Notes: generated from the letters alone by a model not told the origin. A stretch of 64,000 nucleotides of DNA from Anoxybacillus tepidamans PS2 (GCF_000620165.1 NZ_JHVN01000002.1:186001-250000), one strand, 5' to 3'. Shown: positions 33,698 to 42,529, numbered from the stretch's first letter. Numbers and translations: made by a program.

Positions 33698-33990
33698 ATC
33701 TTTAAGAGCTTTTTTAGCATCACGACTTCCGCCTCAAGACGCCTGATTTTCGTCTCAGGATCTTCGGGACGAGTTCTTGGTCTTCCTTTGCCTGGTCCTT
33801 TGGCCTTTCCTCGTTTTTCTTCTAGACCTTGTATGCCTTCCTGTTCATAGTGTTTCACCCATCGACGTACCATGGCATGAGCAATTCCTAATTCTCTAGC
33901 CACTGTTTTGTAGCCCATGCCTTCTTTAAAATATAAATCCACTGCTTTCTTTTTAAACTTGACATCATATGTTTTTCGTATTTTTCCCAT
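33694..33990 (-). CDS. IS3-family OrfA
   Basis: A 98-aa DNA-binding helix-turn-helix protein (GYKTVARELGIAHAMVRRWV, about 27-46), with a C-terminal leucine-rich segment (KIRRLEAEVVMLKKLLKM). It overlaps orfB by 4 nt. The heptamer A_AAA_AAG near its end (plus-strand CTTTTTT, 33709-33715) allows a -1 shift giving the OrfAB fusion transposase. ATG with AGGGGA ribosome-binding site upstream. Confidence 0.93.
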   Translation of the reverse strand: MGKIRKTYDVKFKKKAVDLYFKEGMGYKTVARELGIAHAMVRRWVKHYEQEGIQGLEEKRGKAKGPGKGRPRTRPEDPETKIRRLEAEVVMLKKLLKM

Positions 33991-34066
33991 AGAAAAATCC
34001 CCTCCATAGTAAACAGAGTAGTGGACTTTCTTTTTTCTGTCTACTATAAGGGGATCATATCAAATA

Positions 34067-34082
34067 AGGGCATCCTTTTTTA
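34067..34082 (+). terminator. Right half of the permease terminator
   Basis: AGGGCATCC followed by TTTTTT. See the left half at 32745-32761; the IS lies between them. Confidence 0.8.
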
Positions 34083-34171
34083 TTAATCAATTTAATTTTT
34101 GATATTTAGAACATTTATGGATTTTTATGTTAAAATACGCACATATAATCTTTCTTTAAGGAGTGAAACCG

Positions 34172-34534
34172 ATGCCTATGGAGCAAGAAACGCTGGGAAT
34201 GTTAATAGGCGGCTTTTCGCTCGTAATGGGAATATCGTTCATTATCGTATTTCGCCTTTTTCTTTCCAGAGCAAGAAAGCCATTAAGAATCGTCTATGGA
34301 TTCATTCTCGCTTATTTCATCTTTTTCAGTTCGGCGGTCGTGAAAACGCTGGAAGCAATTATGTTTGACGTGAACCATCTGATGGCTTCCGAAGAAATTT
34401 CGTGGCGCCTCGGAACCGCCGGCGTGTTATGGGCAATAAGCATGGTGTTTTTATTGCTAGGGATCATCAAGGTTCCGCCAGTATTCACAAACAAGGAAGC
34501 GAACCCTTCACCTGATCAAAGTCAGAGCCGCTAA
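34172..34534 (+). CDS. Small membrane protein, unknown
   Basis: A 120-aa protein with three hydrophobic helices (about 7-27, 40-62 and 86-105) and a short hydrophilic Pro/Ser/Gln tail. ATG at 34172 has AAGGAG 8 nt upstream; a GTG three codons earlier overlaps that site. It is not recognised as a named family. It lies downstream of the IS on the same strand as the lysine permease, so loss of the terminator could expose it to read-through only if transcription crosses the opposing IS. Confidence 0.65.
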   Translation: MPMEQETLGMLIGGFSLVMGISFIIVFRLFLSRARKPLRIVYGFILAYFIFFSSAVVKTLEAIMFDVNHLMASEEISWRLGTAGVLWAISMVFLLLGIIKVPPVFTNKEANPSPDQSQSR

Positions 34535-34570
34535 CTCGTTCACATTTTTGCCGCCATTAGGAGGGAGATC

Positions 34571-34874
34571 GTGGATAATCAAAAAGCGCTGGAACAATAC
34601 ATCGAAGCTATCAATACATACACACAATTTCAATAATGTAAAAACTCTGCACGAACAGGCTGTTTTTTAGCTTTCCGATCAAACATGCATGACGTTCAAT
34701 GGATGGCGGTTAATGAACATAGCGCGGCTTGTATGTATACATATTAAATAGGAGGGTTATCACTAAAGAAAATTTGTATCGGATAGCGGTAGAGCGTCGA
34801 ATATTATCATCAAAAACGAAAGTGGCGAATGGAAGCTTATCCACGAACATTTAAGCCCGTTTCCCGCTATATAA
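34571..34874 (+). pseudogene. Decayed SnoaL/DUF4440-like (NTF2-fold) gene
   Basis: Translated pieces in different frames line up as one NTF2-like protein. The N-terminus is DNQKALEQYIEAINTYTQFQ with a GTG start and GGAGGGA ribosome-binding site at 34571. A middle piece reads HDVQWMAVNEHSAACMYTY (ending at a stop near 34747). The C-terminus reads VSDSGRASNIIIKNESGEWK, then LIHEHLSPFPAI to TAA at 34874. The order and the VKNENGEWKLIHEH-type ending are characteristic of DUF4440/SnoaL-like proteins. Part of the middle is missing and at least two frame changes or stops interrupt it, so it cannot be functional. Confidence 0.75.
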
Positions 34875-34927
34875 AAAACGCTCAAACGTTTATGTCGATC
34901 GTTTTTTCACAAATGAATCAAACATTC

Positions 34928-35485
34928 TTATTCTAGCTCTACCTTCTTTCTCCAATATTCCAATGCCTCCATCGGCTCTTCTCTCGCATGGATATAATAT
35001 AATTTCACATCGGTTGGCTGCACGTTGTCAGGAAGAACAAATGAGAACTGAAATCGCTGTTTCGTTTCAATATCAAAAATTTGCGGCTTTTCTTTTCGAT
35101 GAAGCTGGGTTTCAAGCCATCGGGCTATAGCAGTATGTAAAAATTTTAGATCCATATGTTGATAATCTTTATTCTGTTCCCTTGTCACATTCAGAATTTG
35201 CTGATTGGTAGGGACATAAAATACGAGAAAATCAGAAGGAAATCGATACAAATCTAAACGATCTTTCCATTCCCCATCCACAACATATTTATTATTTTCT
35301 TTATGAACAGTCAATCGTAGAGAATCTGGTGTTGTATGATAGACAGAATGATAGGAAACATATCCCAAAAACGCAAATACGAGCAACAACGGACTTAGCA
35401 AAATAAGCGATAGAGCGCGCCGCTTCTTCCAGAGAAAAATTCCTGCCACCGCGCAACCTATAATCACCGCCAATGTTATAGCCAT
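34928..35485 (-). CDS. Membrane-anchored protein, unknown
   Basis: A 185-aa protein with two N-terminal hydrophobic helices (about 3-20 and 27-48) and a large domain outside (about 50-185) of mixed beta character (DSLRLTVHKENNKYVVDGEW, FSFVLPDNVQPTDVKLYYI). ATG at 35485 is chosen because GGAGGG lies 8 nt upstream; an upstream in-frame extension of 26 aa is rich in basic residues and lacks a ribosome-binding site. I do not recognise a family. Confidence 0.65.
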   Translation of the reverse strand: MAITLAVIIGCAVAGIFLWKKRRALSLILLSPLLLVFAFLGYVSYHSVYHTTPDSLRLTVHKENNKYVVDGEWKDRLDLYRFPSDFLVFYVPTNQQILNVTREQNKDYQHMDLKFLHTAIARWLETQLHRKEKPQIFDIETKQRFQFSFVLPDNVQPTDVKLYYIHAREEPMEALEYWRKKVELE

Positions 35486-35636
35486 CAAATTCCCTCCGCA
35501 CCTCCTAATCAGCCGATAAAAGCTGCTTAATTTTTTTAAAGCCAACAAAATTTGCTTACTCATTGATAATTTTACTTAAATAATGAGAAACCTCAATTTA
35601 AAATATCAGTCCCTACCCAACATGGCTTCAATGCAA

Positions 35637-35692
35637 AATAAAAAGGCTGTCCAATAAGTTGACTTTTTAGCTATTGGACGCCCCTTTCGATA
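35637..35692 (-). terminator. Terminator of pduL
   Basis: GTCCAATA and TATTGGAC arms (35649-35656, 35672-35679), extended by GGC/GCC, followed on the minus strand by TTTTTATTTTG. Confidence 0.75.
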
Positions 35693-35721
35693 GATCAACG
35701 TTTTTCATTTAAAGAACCCTT

Positions 35722-36312
35722 TTAGATATTATGCGCCATTTCTTTTACTTCTAAAATCTCCACATAATCCCCTGTCTTCAATCCGGCTGCGTTCGCTTCA
35801 TCGGTATCAATGTGCATATCAAGCGCGAAGTTCTCATGAACACGAACAACCACTTCGTCAAAAATGAGCGCGCGTTCCCCTGTAGTTTTCACTTTCACAA
35901 CTTGTTTGTCTTTAACGCCGAATGCTTCTGCATCCTTTGGGGTCATATGAATATGGCGCTTCGCAATAATCACTCCTTGATCCACTGTGACCGTTCCTTT
36001 TGGCCCGTGAATCGTAATCCCGGGAGTTCCCTCAATATCTCCCGATAAACGAACAGGAGGCTGGACTCCAAGCTTATAGCTGTCTGTTTTCGAAATTTCA
36101 AGCTGCGTCATCGAACGAGCTGGCCCTAAAATACGAACATTCTCGATTTTTCCTTTTGGCCCTTCGACAGTCACTGTTTCTTTTGCGGCAAACTGCCCCG
36201 GCTGCGACAGCGGCTTTAGCACCGTTAACTCCGCTCCCTCGCCAAATAAGTGCTGCAAATGTTCCTGCGATAAATGAATATGGCGATTGGATACGCCTAC
36301 TGGAATTTTCAT
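35722..36312 (-). CDS. pduL: Phosphate propanoyltransferase PduL
   Basis: Converts acyl-CoA (propionyl- or acetyl-CoA) and phosphate to acyl-phosphate. The 196-aa protein has the duplicated PduL barrel with zinc-binding histidines in GVSNRHIHLS (about 7-16) and AKRHIHMTP (about 118), and the HIDTDEANA block near the C-terminus. The start MKIPVGVSNRH has AAAGGAGGAG upstream. No microcompartment or diol-utilisation genes are near, so this is a stand-alone metabolic form that probably works with acetate kinase in overflow metabolism (inference). Confidence 0.93.
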   Translation of the reverse strand: MKIPVGVSNRHIHLSQEHLQHLFGEGAELTVLKPLSQPGQFAAKETVTVEGPKGKIENVRILGPARSMTQLEISKTDSYKLGVQPPVRLSGDIEGTPGITIHGPKGTVTVDQGVIIAKRHIHMTPKDAEAFGVKDKQVVKVKTTGERALIFDEVVVRVHENFALDMHIDTDEANAAGLKTGDYVEILEVKEMAHNI

Positions 36313-36389
36313 GATTGCACTCCTCCTTTCTTTTTGTAGTTTACCCAAAAAGAATAAGCTAATTGCCCATGTTCTATTCATAATGTAAA

Positions 36390-36430
36390 CGAAAAAACGC
36401 CAGCGGACTGATTTTTCGTCCGCTGGCGCT
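36390..36430 (-). terminator. Terminator of mhqR
   Basis: CGCCAGCGGAC and GTCCGCTGGCG form an 11-bp perfect stem; on the minus strand TTTTTTCG follows. Confidence 0.9.
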
Positions 36431-36447
36431 TTCGCTATCCGTACTTA

Positions 36448-36888
36448 CTACTTTTTCGCACCGTATCCTAATTTTTTTAATAGCACAATCGCTTGCTCCT
36501 TTTCCTCGGCTGTCAACCCGGCAAGCGTTTCATGAATCGTTTGCTCGTGGCGCGGAAACACGTCCTCAATGAACGTTTTTCCTTTATCAGTAATGGACGC
36601 GTATGTGACGCGGCGATCTTTTTCGCACGCCTTGCGAACGATCAGCCCTTTTTGTTCCAACTTATCAACAACATAGGTGATGCTGCCGCTCGCAAGCAAA
36701 ATCTTCTCGCCGATTTGCTGCAAAGGCTGATCGCCTTTATGATAAAGCAACTCCAGCACCGCAAATTCCGTCGGATTGACGCCAAACGATTGGATCGATT
36801 TATTCACTTGATCATTGACAGCGCGATACGCTCTTGACAATACGATAAACAATTTTAACGATTGTAAAATTTCCTCTCTTTCCGCCAC
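36448..36888 (-). CDS. mhqR: MarR family regulator MhqR
   Basis: MarR-type repressor of 146 aa with a winged helix-turn-helix (about 35-105; NPTEFAVLELLYHKGDQPLQ, ASGSITYVVDKLEQKGL, DRRVTYASIT). It closely resembles B. subtilis MhqR (YkvE), which represses quinone and azo-compound detoxification genes, and is similarly near the mtn genes. No Cys is in the N-terminal helix where thiol-based DUF24 sensors have one, consistent with MhqR. A TCGAATTCGA palindrome lies 23 nt upstream of the start. Confidence 0.8.
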   Translation of the reverse strand: MAEREEILQSLKLFIVLSRAYRAVNDQVNKSIQSFGVNPTEFAVLELLYHKGDQPLQQIGEKILLASGSITYVVDKLEQKGLIVRKACEKDRRVTYASITDKGKTFIEDVFPRHEQTIHETLAGLTAEEKEQAIVLLKKLGYGAKK

Positions 36889-36910
36889 TTCTCATCAAAT
36901 CCTTTATCCG

Positions 36911-36920
36911 TCGAATTCGA
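36911..36920. promoter_or_regulatory. Candidate MhqR-type palindrome
   Basis: TCGAATTCGA, the core of the published MhqR operator as I remember it, just upstream of mhqR. The outer TATC/GATA arms are not conserved, so binding is uncertain. Confidence 0.4.
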
Positions 36921-36999
36921 AGCCATTGTAGCGGAAAATGCAATGTTTGTCAATGAAGCGCTGCCAATCTGCTTATAGCTTAACTGAAAAATTCCCCTT

Positions 37000-37542
37000 C
37001 TATTTAGTTACTTCTTCTTTCTCCTCATAAGGATGGGCTACCCAGCCTGACGGATCAATGAACAAGCGGACAGCGACGACTTGACGGTCCTCCATTAATG
37101 TAAAGAAATGCGGATTCCCTTCTGGCACGGAAATGACATCGCCCGCTTCAAGCTGCACTTCAAAATATCCTGTTTGTTCGTCGCCTTTAATAATGAAAAT
37201 GCCGTGGCCAGCGACAATGGCGCGCACTTCATCTTCCGTATGAATGTGCACTTGTTCAAATTTCTTCAATAATTCCTCTAAATTCGGAGTCGCATCTGAT
37301 AAAGCGACAACATCCCACGCTTTATATCCTCTTCTTGCCGCTAAATCTTCAATATCGTCTTTAAAGGCCGTTAAAATTTCCTCTTTTTCTTCGTCACTCA
37401 AAACAAACTTTTCTTTTAAATGATTTGGCAGTTTGTTAATATCCCAGTGTTCATACAGAACGCCTTGCTTCTCCAAAAAGCTTCCTACATTCTCATGCCC
37501 TTTGATCCATTCACCTGTGTTTCTAATTTTAATGACCGCCAT
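37000..37542 (-). CDS. mtnD: Acireductone dioxygenase MtnD
   Basis: Oxidises the acireductone intermediate of methionine salvage to 2-keto-4-methylthiobutyrate and formate (Fe form). A 180-aa cupin: metal ligands in VHIHTEDEVR (His, His, Glu; about residue 98) and the later His in GNPHFFTL (about 138). The start MAVIKIRNTGEWI is used, with an AGGGATG ribosome-binding site. Last gene of mtnW-X-B-D, 23 nt after mtnB. Confidence 0.95.
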   Translation of the reverse strand: MAVIKIRNTGEWIKGHENVGSFLEKQGVLYEHWDINKLPNHLKEKFVLSDEEKEEILTAFKDDIEDLAARRGYKAWDVVALSDATPNLEELLKKFEQVHIHTEDEVRAIVAGHGIFIIKGDEQTGYFEVQLEAGDVISVPEGNPHFFTLMEDRQVVAVRLFIDPSGWVAHPYEEKEEVTK

Positions 37543-37565
37543 TGTACATCCCTCCATACGTTTAT

Positions 37566-38195
37566 TTAAATGAATACTTTGCTATTCTTTAATAGCGATA
37601 GCTTGACATGATAGCTAAATAAAAACTCGCACGCTTCTAAAAACTTTTTCGCTTCAAACGCATCTCGTCCCCAAACGGTAATGCCGTGGCTGCGGATGAG
37701 AACCGCTCCCGCATCCCCTTTTACATGCTGGGAAAATTCAGCGGCAAGAGTCGGAATATGCGCATGATTCGGAATAATCGGAACACGGAAAACCGCATCT
37801 TCTTCCCACAATCCAAATGCTTTAATAATTTCTTGGCGGGTAAACACAATTTCTCCGTCATCTCCGTATAACTCGGAGATGACGTTATTGTCGATCGTAT
37901 GGACGTGAAGCACACATCCTGCGTTCGTTTTACTATAAATTTCCACATGCAAAAGCGTTTCCGCCGACGGCTTTAAATGCGTTTGTTCCGCTGGTCGGCC
38001 TAAAGCGTCGACAAGAAGGAAATCTTCATCCGTTTGTTTTCGCTTATCTTTTCCGCTTGCGGTGACTAAAAAAGTGAGCGGATCATCTGTCACTTTAATT
38101 GATAAATTGCCGCTTGTCGCAAAAAACCAATCGCGTTCCGCCAGCTCCGCTTTCACGCTGGCGAGCTCAGCCCATTTTGTTCTTTGAACGCTCAC
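37566..38195 (-). CDS. mtnB: Methylthioribulose-1-phosphate dehydratase MtnB
   Basis: Class II aldolase-fold zinc enzyme of 209 aa that dehydrates 5-methylthioribulose-1-phosphate. Zinc ligands lie in [11 protein letters not shown] (about residue 95) and the later [10 protein letters not shown] (about 170). The start is GTG, with AGGTG upstream; the GTGA overlap with the mtnX stop indicates translational coupling. Confidence 0.95.
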   Translation of the reverse strand: MSVQRTKWAELASVKAELAERDWFFATSGNLSIKVTDDPLTFLVTASGKDKRKQTDEDFLLVDALGRPAEQTHLKPSAETLLHVEIYSKTNAGCVLHVHTIDNNVISELYGDDGEIVFTRQEIIKAFGLWEEDAVFRVPIIPNHAHIPTLAAEFSQHVKGDAGAVLIRSHGITVWGRDAFEAKKFLEACEFLFSYHVKLSLLKNSKVFI

Positions 38196-38851
38196 GATTT
38201 CACCTCCATTTGCTCGAAAAAGGCGATGACATCAAAAAATGTTGTAAACGGTGTATGAGAAAGGCGTAATTCCTTACACTTCTCCAAAAGAAAATCGCGG
38301 GCGATAACGTGATCAGCAAGCCGGGCGGCCGCCAAATCCGTAATTGAGTCGCCGATCACAATTTTCGTGGCATCTTGTGCTGCCAGCTTCCGCAAAAGCG
38401 ACGGCTTGCAGCAGCCGCAGCCGTTCTGGCAATGTTCATCACATGAATGCGGCCATGTAATGCGAATCGTTTCACCTGTGAAATCGGAGCCGTTGCAGAA
38501 AATGGATTCCTTTTCAACGAACCCCTCTAAAAGCGGATAGACGAAAAAATCGATTCCGCCGCTTGTCACATAAAGCGGAATGCCGCGATCTTTCGTAAAA
38601 GCGACAAACTCGCGAAAGCCGTCACGGATGCGGGCTGTGCGCAAAATAAAACTCGTAATCTCTTCTTTTAAGCTCGAAGGAAGAAGCGAAAACATCGCTC
38701 CGACGCCTTCCTGCACCGAGCATCGTTGCGCTAATACATCATCTTTGATGCTCTCCCATTCCGGCGGAGCAAACTGCTTCATAATCGAAATAATATTGTC
38801 GCTATTAGTAATAGTTCCATCAAAATCGCAAAAAATGACCGGTTTTCTCAT
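38192..38851 (-). CDS. mtnX: HK-MTPenyl-1-P phosphatase MtnX
   Basis: HAD-family phosphatase of 219 aa that dephosphorylates 2-hydroxy-3-keto-5-methylthiopentenyl-1-phosphate. The nucleophile motif is FCDFDGT (residues about 6-12), with motif II VTSGG and the [14 protein letters not shown] acidic motif near residue 160. A Cys-rich insert ([12 protein letters not shown]) is typical of MtnX. ATGA overlap with mtnW. Confidence 0.95.
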   Translation of the reverse strand: MRKPVIFCDFDGTITNSDNIISIMKQFAPPEWESIKDDVLAQRCSVQEGVGAMFSLLPSSLKEEITSFILRTARIRDGFREFVAFTKDRGIPLYVTSGGIDFFVYPLLEGFVEKESIFCNGSDFTGETIRITWPHSCDEHCQNGCGCCKPSLLRKLAAQDATKIVIGDSITDLAAARLADHVIARDFLLEKCKELRLSHTPFTTFFDVIAFFEQMEVKS

Positions 38852-40086
38852 GCTTTCACCTCGTGTGCGCCCCATAAAGCAAGCGCTTTTTGCAGCGGCT
38901 CGCTTTCTCTCGCCGCTTCATGAAGCGTTCGTCCCACTAGCGCCGCGTCAAGTGCAGCACGAAACGCTTTTCCACCGCCTGCTGCGCCGTCCGGATGCCC
39001 GTGCACACCGCCGCCCGCGTTAATGATGCTGTCATGGCCGAAATCATGAACAAGCAGCGGCACAAGTCCCGGATGAATGCCCGCCGACGGCACCGGGAAC
39101 GTAGCGAGAAACTCATCTTCTTTCGTAAGCTCTTTCGCAATGCCGAGCGTTTCTTCTTTCGGCAGCGCCACGCTTCCATACGGCGACGGGAAGAGTGAAA
39201 AATCAGCACCTGCCATGCGAACAAGCTTTCCAAGCAACAGCGGATTGCTCACCCCGTAAAACTCCGACGGCGTCAGTGCGCCGCTGAAAGCTGGGTGTGC
39301 CATAATCGGAATTCGAATATCTTCATCTTCACGCAACCCTTGCAAAACGTCGAGGCCATAAGCAAACACGTTAAACAGCAAGACATCAGCCCCAAGTTCA
39401 ACCGCCCGCTTTGCCTTTTCTTTTAACTCAAATGTTTTGCCAGATAAGTTGACGGCATATAACGTTTTATGCCCTGTTTCTTCGTACACTTGCCGCAATA
39501 CGTTTTTTCCGGCAATAATTCGTTTTTCAAACGGTGCTAACTCGCTCTCAAACAAAATTTCATCATCTTTGACGAGATCAACGCCGCCAAGCGCTTGTTC
39601 CCTCAGCTGTTTGGACAAATAATCGACATCGCGCCCGATCACCCCTTTGAAAATGCTCATAATAAGCGGACGATCGTATACTCCAAGCTTGTTGCGAATC
39701 CCTTTAATTCCGAAACGCGGACCAGGAAACTGGCGCTTCAGCTCATCGGAAAACTCCAAATCAACGAGCTTAATCGTACCGTCGAGCGACAGCTTCCCAA
39801 AAACCGTCGTCAAAATCGCTGGAAGGTCGGCGCTAAAATTGGCGCTTGGATACGCAATCTTGACAAGTCCGCGCTTTAGGCGTTTCCCGAAATATTCATT
39901 GACGCGTTCATCCTCTTCAAGATGTGTAACGCTCACGACCGTTCCTTTATGCTTGCGCAGCTGTTCCTGTTCTAAAAGCGGCAAGTTCGTCCATGAGCCG
40001 ACCGTCAAACCGAGGGCGATGCCTTCCGCTTTTTTCTCCAACTCTTTCTCATCATGAAGCAAATACGTCGCGATTACTTGGCTCAT
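38848..40086 (-). CDS. mtnW: DK-MTP-1-P enolase MtnW (RuBisCO-like protein)
   Basis: RuBisCO-like protein of 412 aa that enolises 2,3-diketo-5-methylthiopentyl-1-phosphate. It has the form-IV core with [10 protein letters not shown] (about 165-174), where the Lys is the carbamylated metal ligand. It lacks residues of true RuBisCO carboxylation. The start [16 protein letters not shown] is preferred over one five codons upstream. First gene of the SAM-riboswitch-controlled operon mtnW-X-B-D. Confidence 0.96.
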   Translation of the reverse strand: MSQVIATYLLHDEKELEKKAEGIALGLTVGSWTNLPLLEQEQLRKHKGTVVSVTHLEEDERVNEYFGKRLKRGLVKIAYPSANFSADLPAILTTVFGKLSLDGTIKLVDLEFSDELKRQFPGPRFGIKGIRNKLGVYDRPLIMSIFKGVIGRDVDYLSKQLREQALGGVDLVKDDEILFESELAPFEKRIIAGKNVLRQVYEETGHKTLYAVNLSGKTFELKEKAKRAVELGADVLLFNVFAYGLDVLQGLREDEDIRIPIMAHPAFSGALTPSEFYGVSNPLLLGKLVRMAGADFSLFPSPYGSVALPKEETLGIAKELTKEDEFLATFPVPSAGIHPGLVPLLVHDFGHDSIINAGGGVHGHPDGAAGGGKAFRAALDAALVGRTLHEAARESEPLQKALALWGAHEVKA

Positions 40087-40107
40087 TGTGCGTTCCTCCA
40101 ATCCATG

Positions 40108-40138
40108 AAAAAAGCCTCTTCACAAGAAGAGGCGTTTC
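40108..40138 (-). terminator. Riboswitch-controlled terminator upstream of mtnW
   Basis: GCCTCTT and AAGAGGC around CACAAG; on the minus strand TTTTTTC follows. Part of the left arm can pair alternatively with the end of the aptamer. Confidence 0.9.
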
Positions 40139-40145
40139 GTTCCGC

Positions 40146-40256
40146 TCTTCTTATCTCTCAGCATATCGCTGCAAGAATTAGCACCGTGCTTAACCATGGT
40201 TAAGTCGGTTGCCGGGCTTCATTGGGCTCGTCCCTCCGCCTGCTCTTGATAAGAAT
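40146..40256 (-). promoter_or_regulatory. SAM-I riboswitch (S box) of mtnWXBD
   Basis: Read on the minus strand: TTCTTATCAAGAGC, GGAGGGACGAGCCC, AATGAAGCCCGGCAACC, GCACGGTGCTAATTC and CTGAGAGATAAGAA in order, the full S-box consensus. High S-adenosylmethionine should cause termination. Confidence 0.97.
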
Positions 40257-40339
40257 GCTAGCAATCTATTCATTTTTCAAAAATTTTCATTTTGGCAAAA
40301 TTTAATTTGAATTATGACAGGAATGTTTCGTGATGTCAA

Positions 40340-41539
40340 TCATTTTTTTGCAGCATGTGAAAACAAATTGAGTTTCGCCATGCGCGATGCTGCTTCTCGC
40401 AAACGTTCTTCACTTGTTAGGAGCCCTGCGCGCACATACCCTTCGCCGTGCTCGCCAAAACCGATGCCGGGTGCGACAACGACCCGCGCCTCCTCGAGCA
40501 ATAGATCAGCAAATTGCTCGGACGACCAGCCGTTTGGCACCGGCAGCCACGCAAAAAATGAACCGGCCGGCGGCGTTACATCCCAGCCCATGTTGCGCAA
40601 CGCTTGAATCAACGTGTTGCGCCGCGACTCATACAGCGCGACAAGCTCGTGCACACATTGTTGCGATTCCAAAAGCGCTACCGCCGCCGCTTCCTGAATG
40701 GCACCAAATAAACTGACGTATAAATGATCTTGCAGCAAATGAATCGCCTCAATCACACTCGCATTGCCGACAGCAAAGGCCACACGCCATCCCGCCATAT
40801 TATAAGTCTTGGAAAACGTATAAATTTCAATTCCGACTTCTTTTGCTCCTTCCGCCTGCAAAAAACTGACCGGCTTCTGGCCGTCAAATCCAATCGCCCC
40901 GTAGGCAAAATCGTGAACAACACAAATCCCGTGCTTTGCGGCAAACGACACCGTTTCAGCAAAAAATGCTTTCGTGGCCACCGCACCTGTTGGATTGTTT
41001 GGATAGTTTAAAAACATGAGCTTGGCTTTTTTAACATCTTCTTCCGCCAACTCCTCATAGTCAGGGAGAAAGCTGTTCGCAGCGCGAAGCGGCATCATCG
41101 CCATTTGTGCCCGCGCAAGCGCCACCCCTGACCAATAATCCGGATATCCCGGATCCGGCACAAGTACGACATCTCCCGGATTCAACAAACATTGAGGAAT
41201 TTCCACAAGTCCCGCTTTTCCGCCGAATAAAATGGCCACTTCTTTTTCCGGATCGACCGTAACTCCGTACTCCCGCTTATAAAAAGCCGCCACCGCTTCT
41301 TTCAAAAACGAATAGCCGCGAAACGGCGAGTACTTATGATATTGCGGATTCGCCGCCGCTTTTTGCAGCGCTGCGACGATATGCGGCGGCGTCGGCTGAT
41401 CAGGATTTCCTTGGCCGAGGTTAATGACATCATGTCCTTGGGCAACGACTTTTCCCACTTTCTCCACAAGCGAAGCAAAAAACTGCTTCGGAAGGCCTGC
41501 TAACAATTCTGATTGCACAAATGATTTCAACTGCTTCAC
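40340..41539 (-). CDS. mtnE: Methionine aminotransferase MtnE
   Basis: PLP-dependent fold-type I aminotransferase of 399 aa, the final step of salvage (ketomethylthiobutyrate to methionine, often with glutamine as donor). NPNNPTGA-like block at NYPNNPTGAV (about 172) and the PLP-binding Lys in YTFSKTYNMAGWR (about 236). It precedes the mtnW S box on the same strand, so its transcript could read into it, while the S box lies downstream of mtnE. An AAGGTGAA ribosome-binding site precedes the ATG. Confidence 0.9.
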   Translation of the reverse strand: MKQLKSFVQSELLAGLPKQFFASLVEKVGKVVAQGHDVINLGQGNPDQPTPPHIVAALQKAAANPQYHKYSPFRGYSFLKEAVAAFYKREYGVTVDPEKEVAILFGGKAGLVEIPQCLLNPGDVVLVPDPGYPDYWSGVALARAQMAMMPLRAANSFLPDYEELAEEDVKKAKLMFLNYPNNPTGAVATKAFFAETVSFAAKHGICVVHDFAYGAIGFDGQKPVSFLQAEGAKEVGIEIYTFSKTYNMAGWRVAFAVGNASVIEAIHLLQDHLYVSLFGAIQEAAAVALLESQQCVHELVALYESRRNTLIQALRNMGWDVTPPAGSFFAWLPVPNGWSSEQFADLLLEEARVVVAPGIGFGEHGEGYVRAGLLTSEERLREAASRMAKLNLFSHAAKK

Positions 41540-41626
41540 CTTCTCAAAAAATTCTTGAAATTCTAGTCAAACATCATATATCGTAAAAATTAAATTGTAA
41601 AGTAAATTTTTTTGAGGTGAACAATT

Positions 41627-42430
41627 ATGGCATTAAAAATCGCGTGCCTTCAACTCGATATCGCTTTCGGAAATCCTGCTGAAAATAAGCGCCGGGTGCA
41701 ACAAGAAATCGTGAAAGCGGCCCAAGAAAAGGCGGATGTCATCGTGCTTCCGGAACTGTGGACGACGGGCTATGACTTGAAGCGCCTCGATGACATCGCC
41801 GATGAAGAAGGAGCGGACACAAAAGCATTCGTTCGTGAACTGGCTCGCTTGCATCGCGTGAACATTGTCGCAGGCTCGATCGCTAAAAAAACAAGCGCAG
41901 GCGTCACCAATACGATGTACGTCGTCAATCGAAACGGAGACCTCGTCGGAGAATATAGCAAACTTCATCTCTTTCAGCTCATGGATGAACATCTTTATTT
42001 GCAGTCCGGCCAATCAAGCGGCCTATTTACGCTAGAGCAAGCGCTATGTGCCGGCATGATTTGCTATGATATTCGTTTTCCAGAATGGATTCGCATCCAT
42101 ACGGCGCAAGGAGCGGAAATTTTGTTTGTCGTCGCACAGTGGCCGCTCCCTCGCCTCCAGCATTGGCGTACGCTTTTGCAGGCGCGGGCGATCGAAAACC
42201 AGTGCTACGTCGTAGCATGCAACCGCGCTGGAAAAGACCCGAATAACGAATTTGCCGGCCATTCGATGGTGATCGACCCATGGGGCGACATCATCGCTGA
42301 AGCCGATGAAAACACAGGCGCTTTAATGGCAGAAATTCACTTAGAAAAAGTAGGTGAAGTGCGGAAACAAATTCCGATTTTCCAAGATCGCCGTCCGGAA
42401 TATTACAACGGGGTTGAAAAAAATTTTTAA
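41627..42430 (+). CDS. mtnU: Carbon-nitrogen hydrolase MtnU (omega-amidase type)
   Basis: Nitrilase-superfamily amidase of 267 aa. The catalytic triad is visible: Glu in VLPELWTTGYD (about 43), Lys in EYSKLHLF (about 110), and Cys in GMICYDIRFPE (about 145). It is expected to hydrolyse 2-oxoglutaramate left when MtnE uses glutamine as amino donor; that assignment is by family and context. GAGGTGAAC ribosome-binding site. Divergent from mtnE. Confidence 0.88.
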   Translation: MALKIACLQLDIAFGNPAENKRRVQQEIVKAAQEKADVIVLPELWTTGYDLKRLDDIADEEGADTKAFVRELARLHRVNIVAGSIAKKTSAGVTNTMYVVNRNGDLVGEYSKLHLFQLMDEHLYLQSGQSSGLFTLEQALCAGMICYDIRFPEWIRIHTAQGAEILFVVAQWPLPRLQHWRTLLQARAIENQCYVVACNRAGKDPNNEFAGHSMVIDPWGDIIAEADENTGALMAEIHLEKVGEVRKQIPIFQDRRPEYYNGVEKNF

Positions 42431-42438
42431 AAAAATAG

Positions 42439-42468
42439 TTGACAAAACAAACCAATGCCATGTATGAT
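42439..42468 (+). promoter_or_regulatory. Promoter of the mtnKA transcript
   Basis: TTGACA at 42439-42444, 18-nt spacer, TATGAT at 42463-42468. Confidence 0.8.
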
Positions 42469-42529
42469 TCGAATCAAGCGAATTGAACAAACTTTTTTAT
42501 TGTTTGAAACATTCTAATAATCTAAAACA

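Larger units (their letters stand above)
32762..34062 (-). mobile_element. IS3-family insertion sequence (IS150-like), complete
   Basis: A 1301-bp element with imperfect terminal inverted repeats of about 26 bp: both ends begin TGA, share TGA at positions 6-8, CCC at 10-12, and AGTAGACAG at 18-26. Flanking bases are AAT on both sides (32759-32761 and 34063-34065), a 3-bp target duplication typical of IS3 elements. It carries orfA and orfB in overlapping frames with an A_AAA_AAG slippery site. Intact ORFs and matching target duplication suggest recent insertion. Confidence 0.93.
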
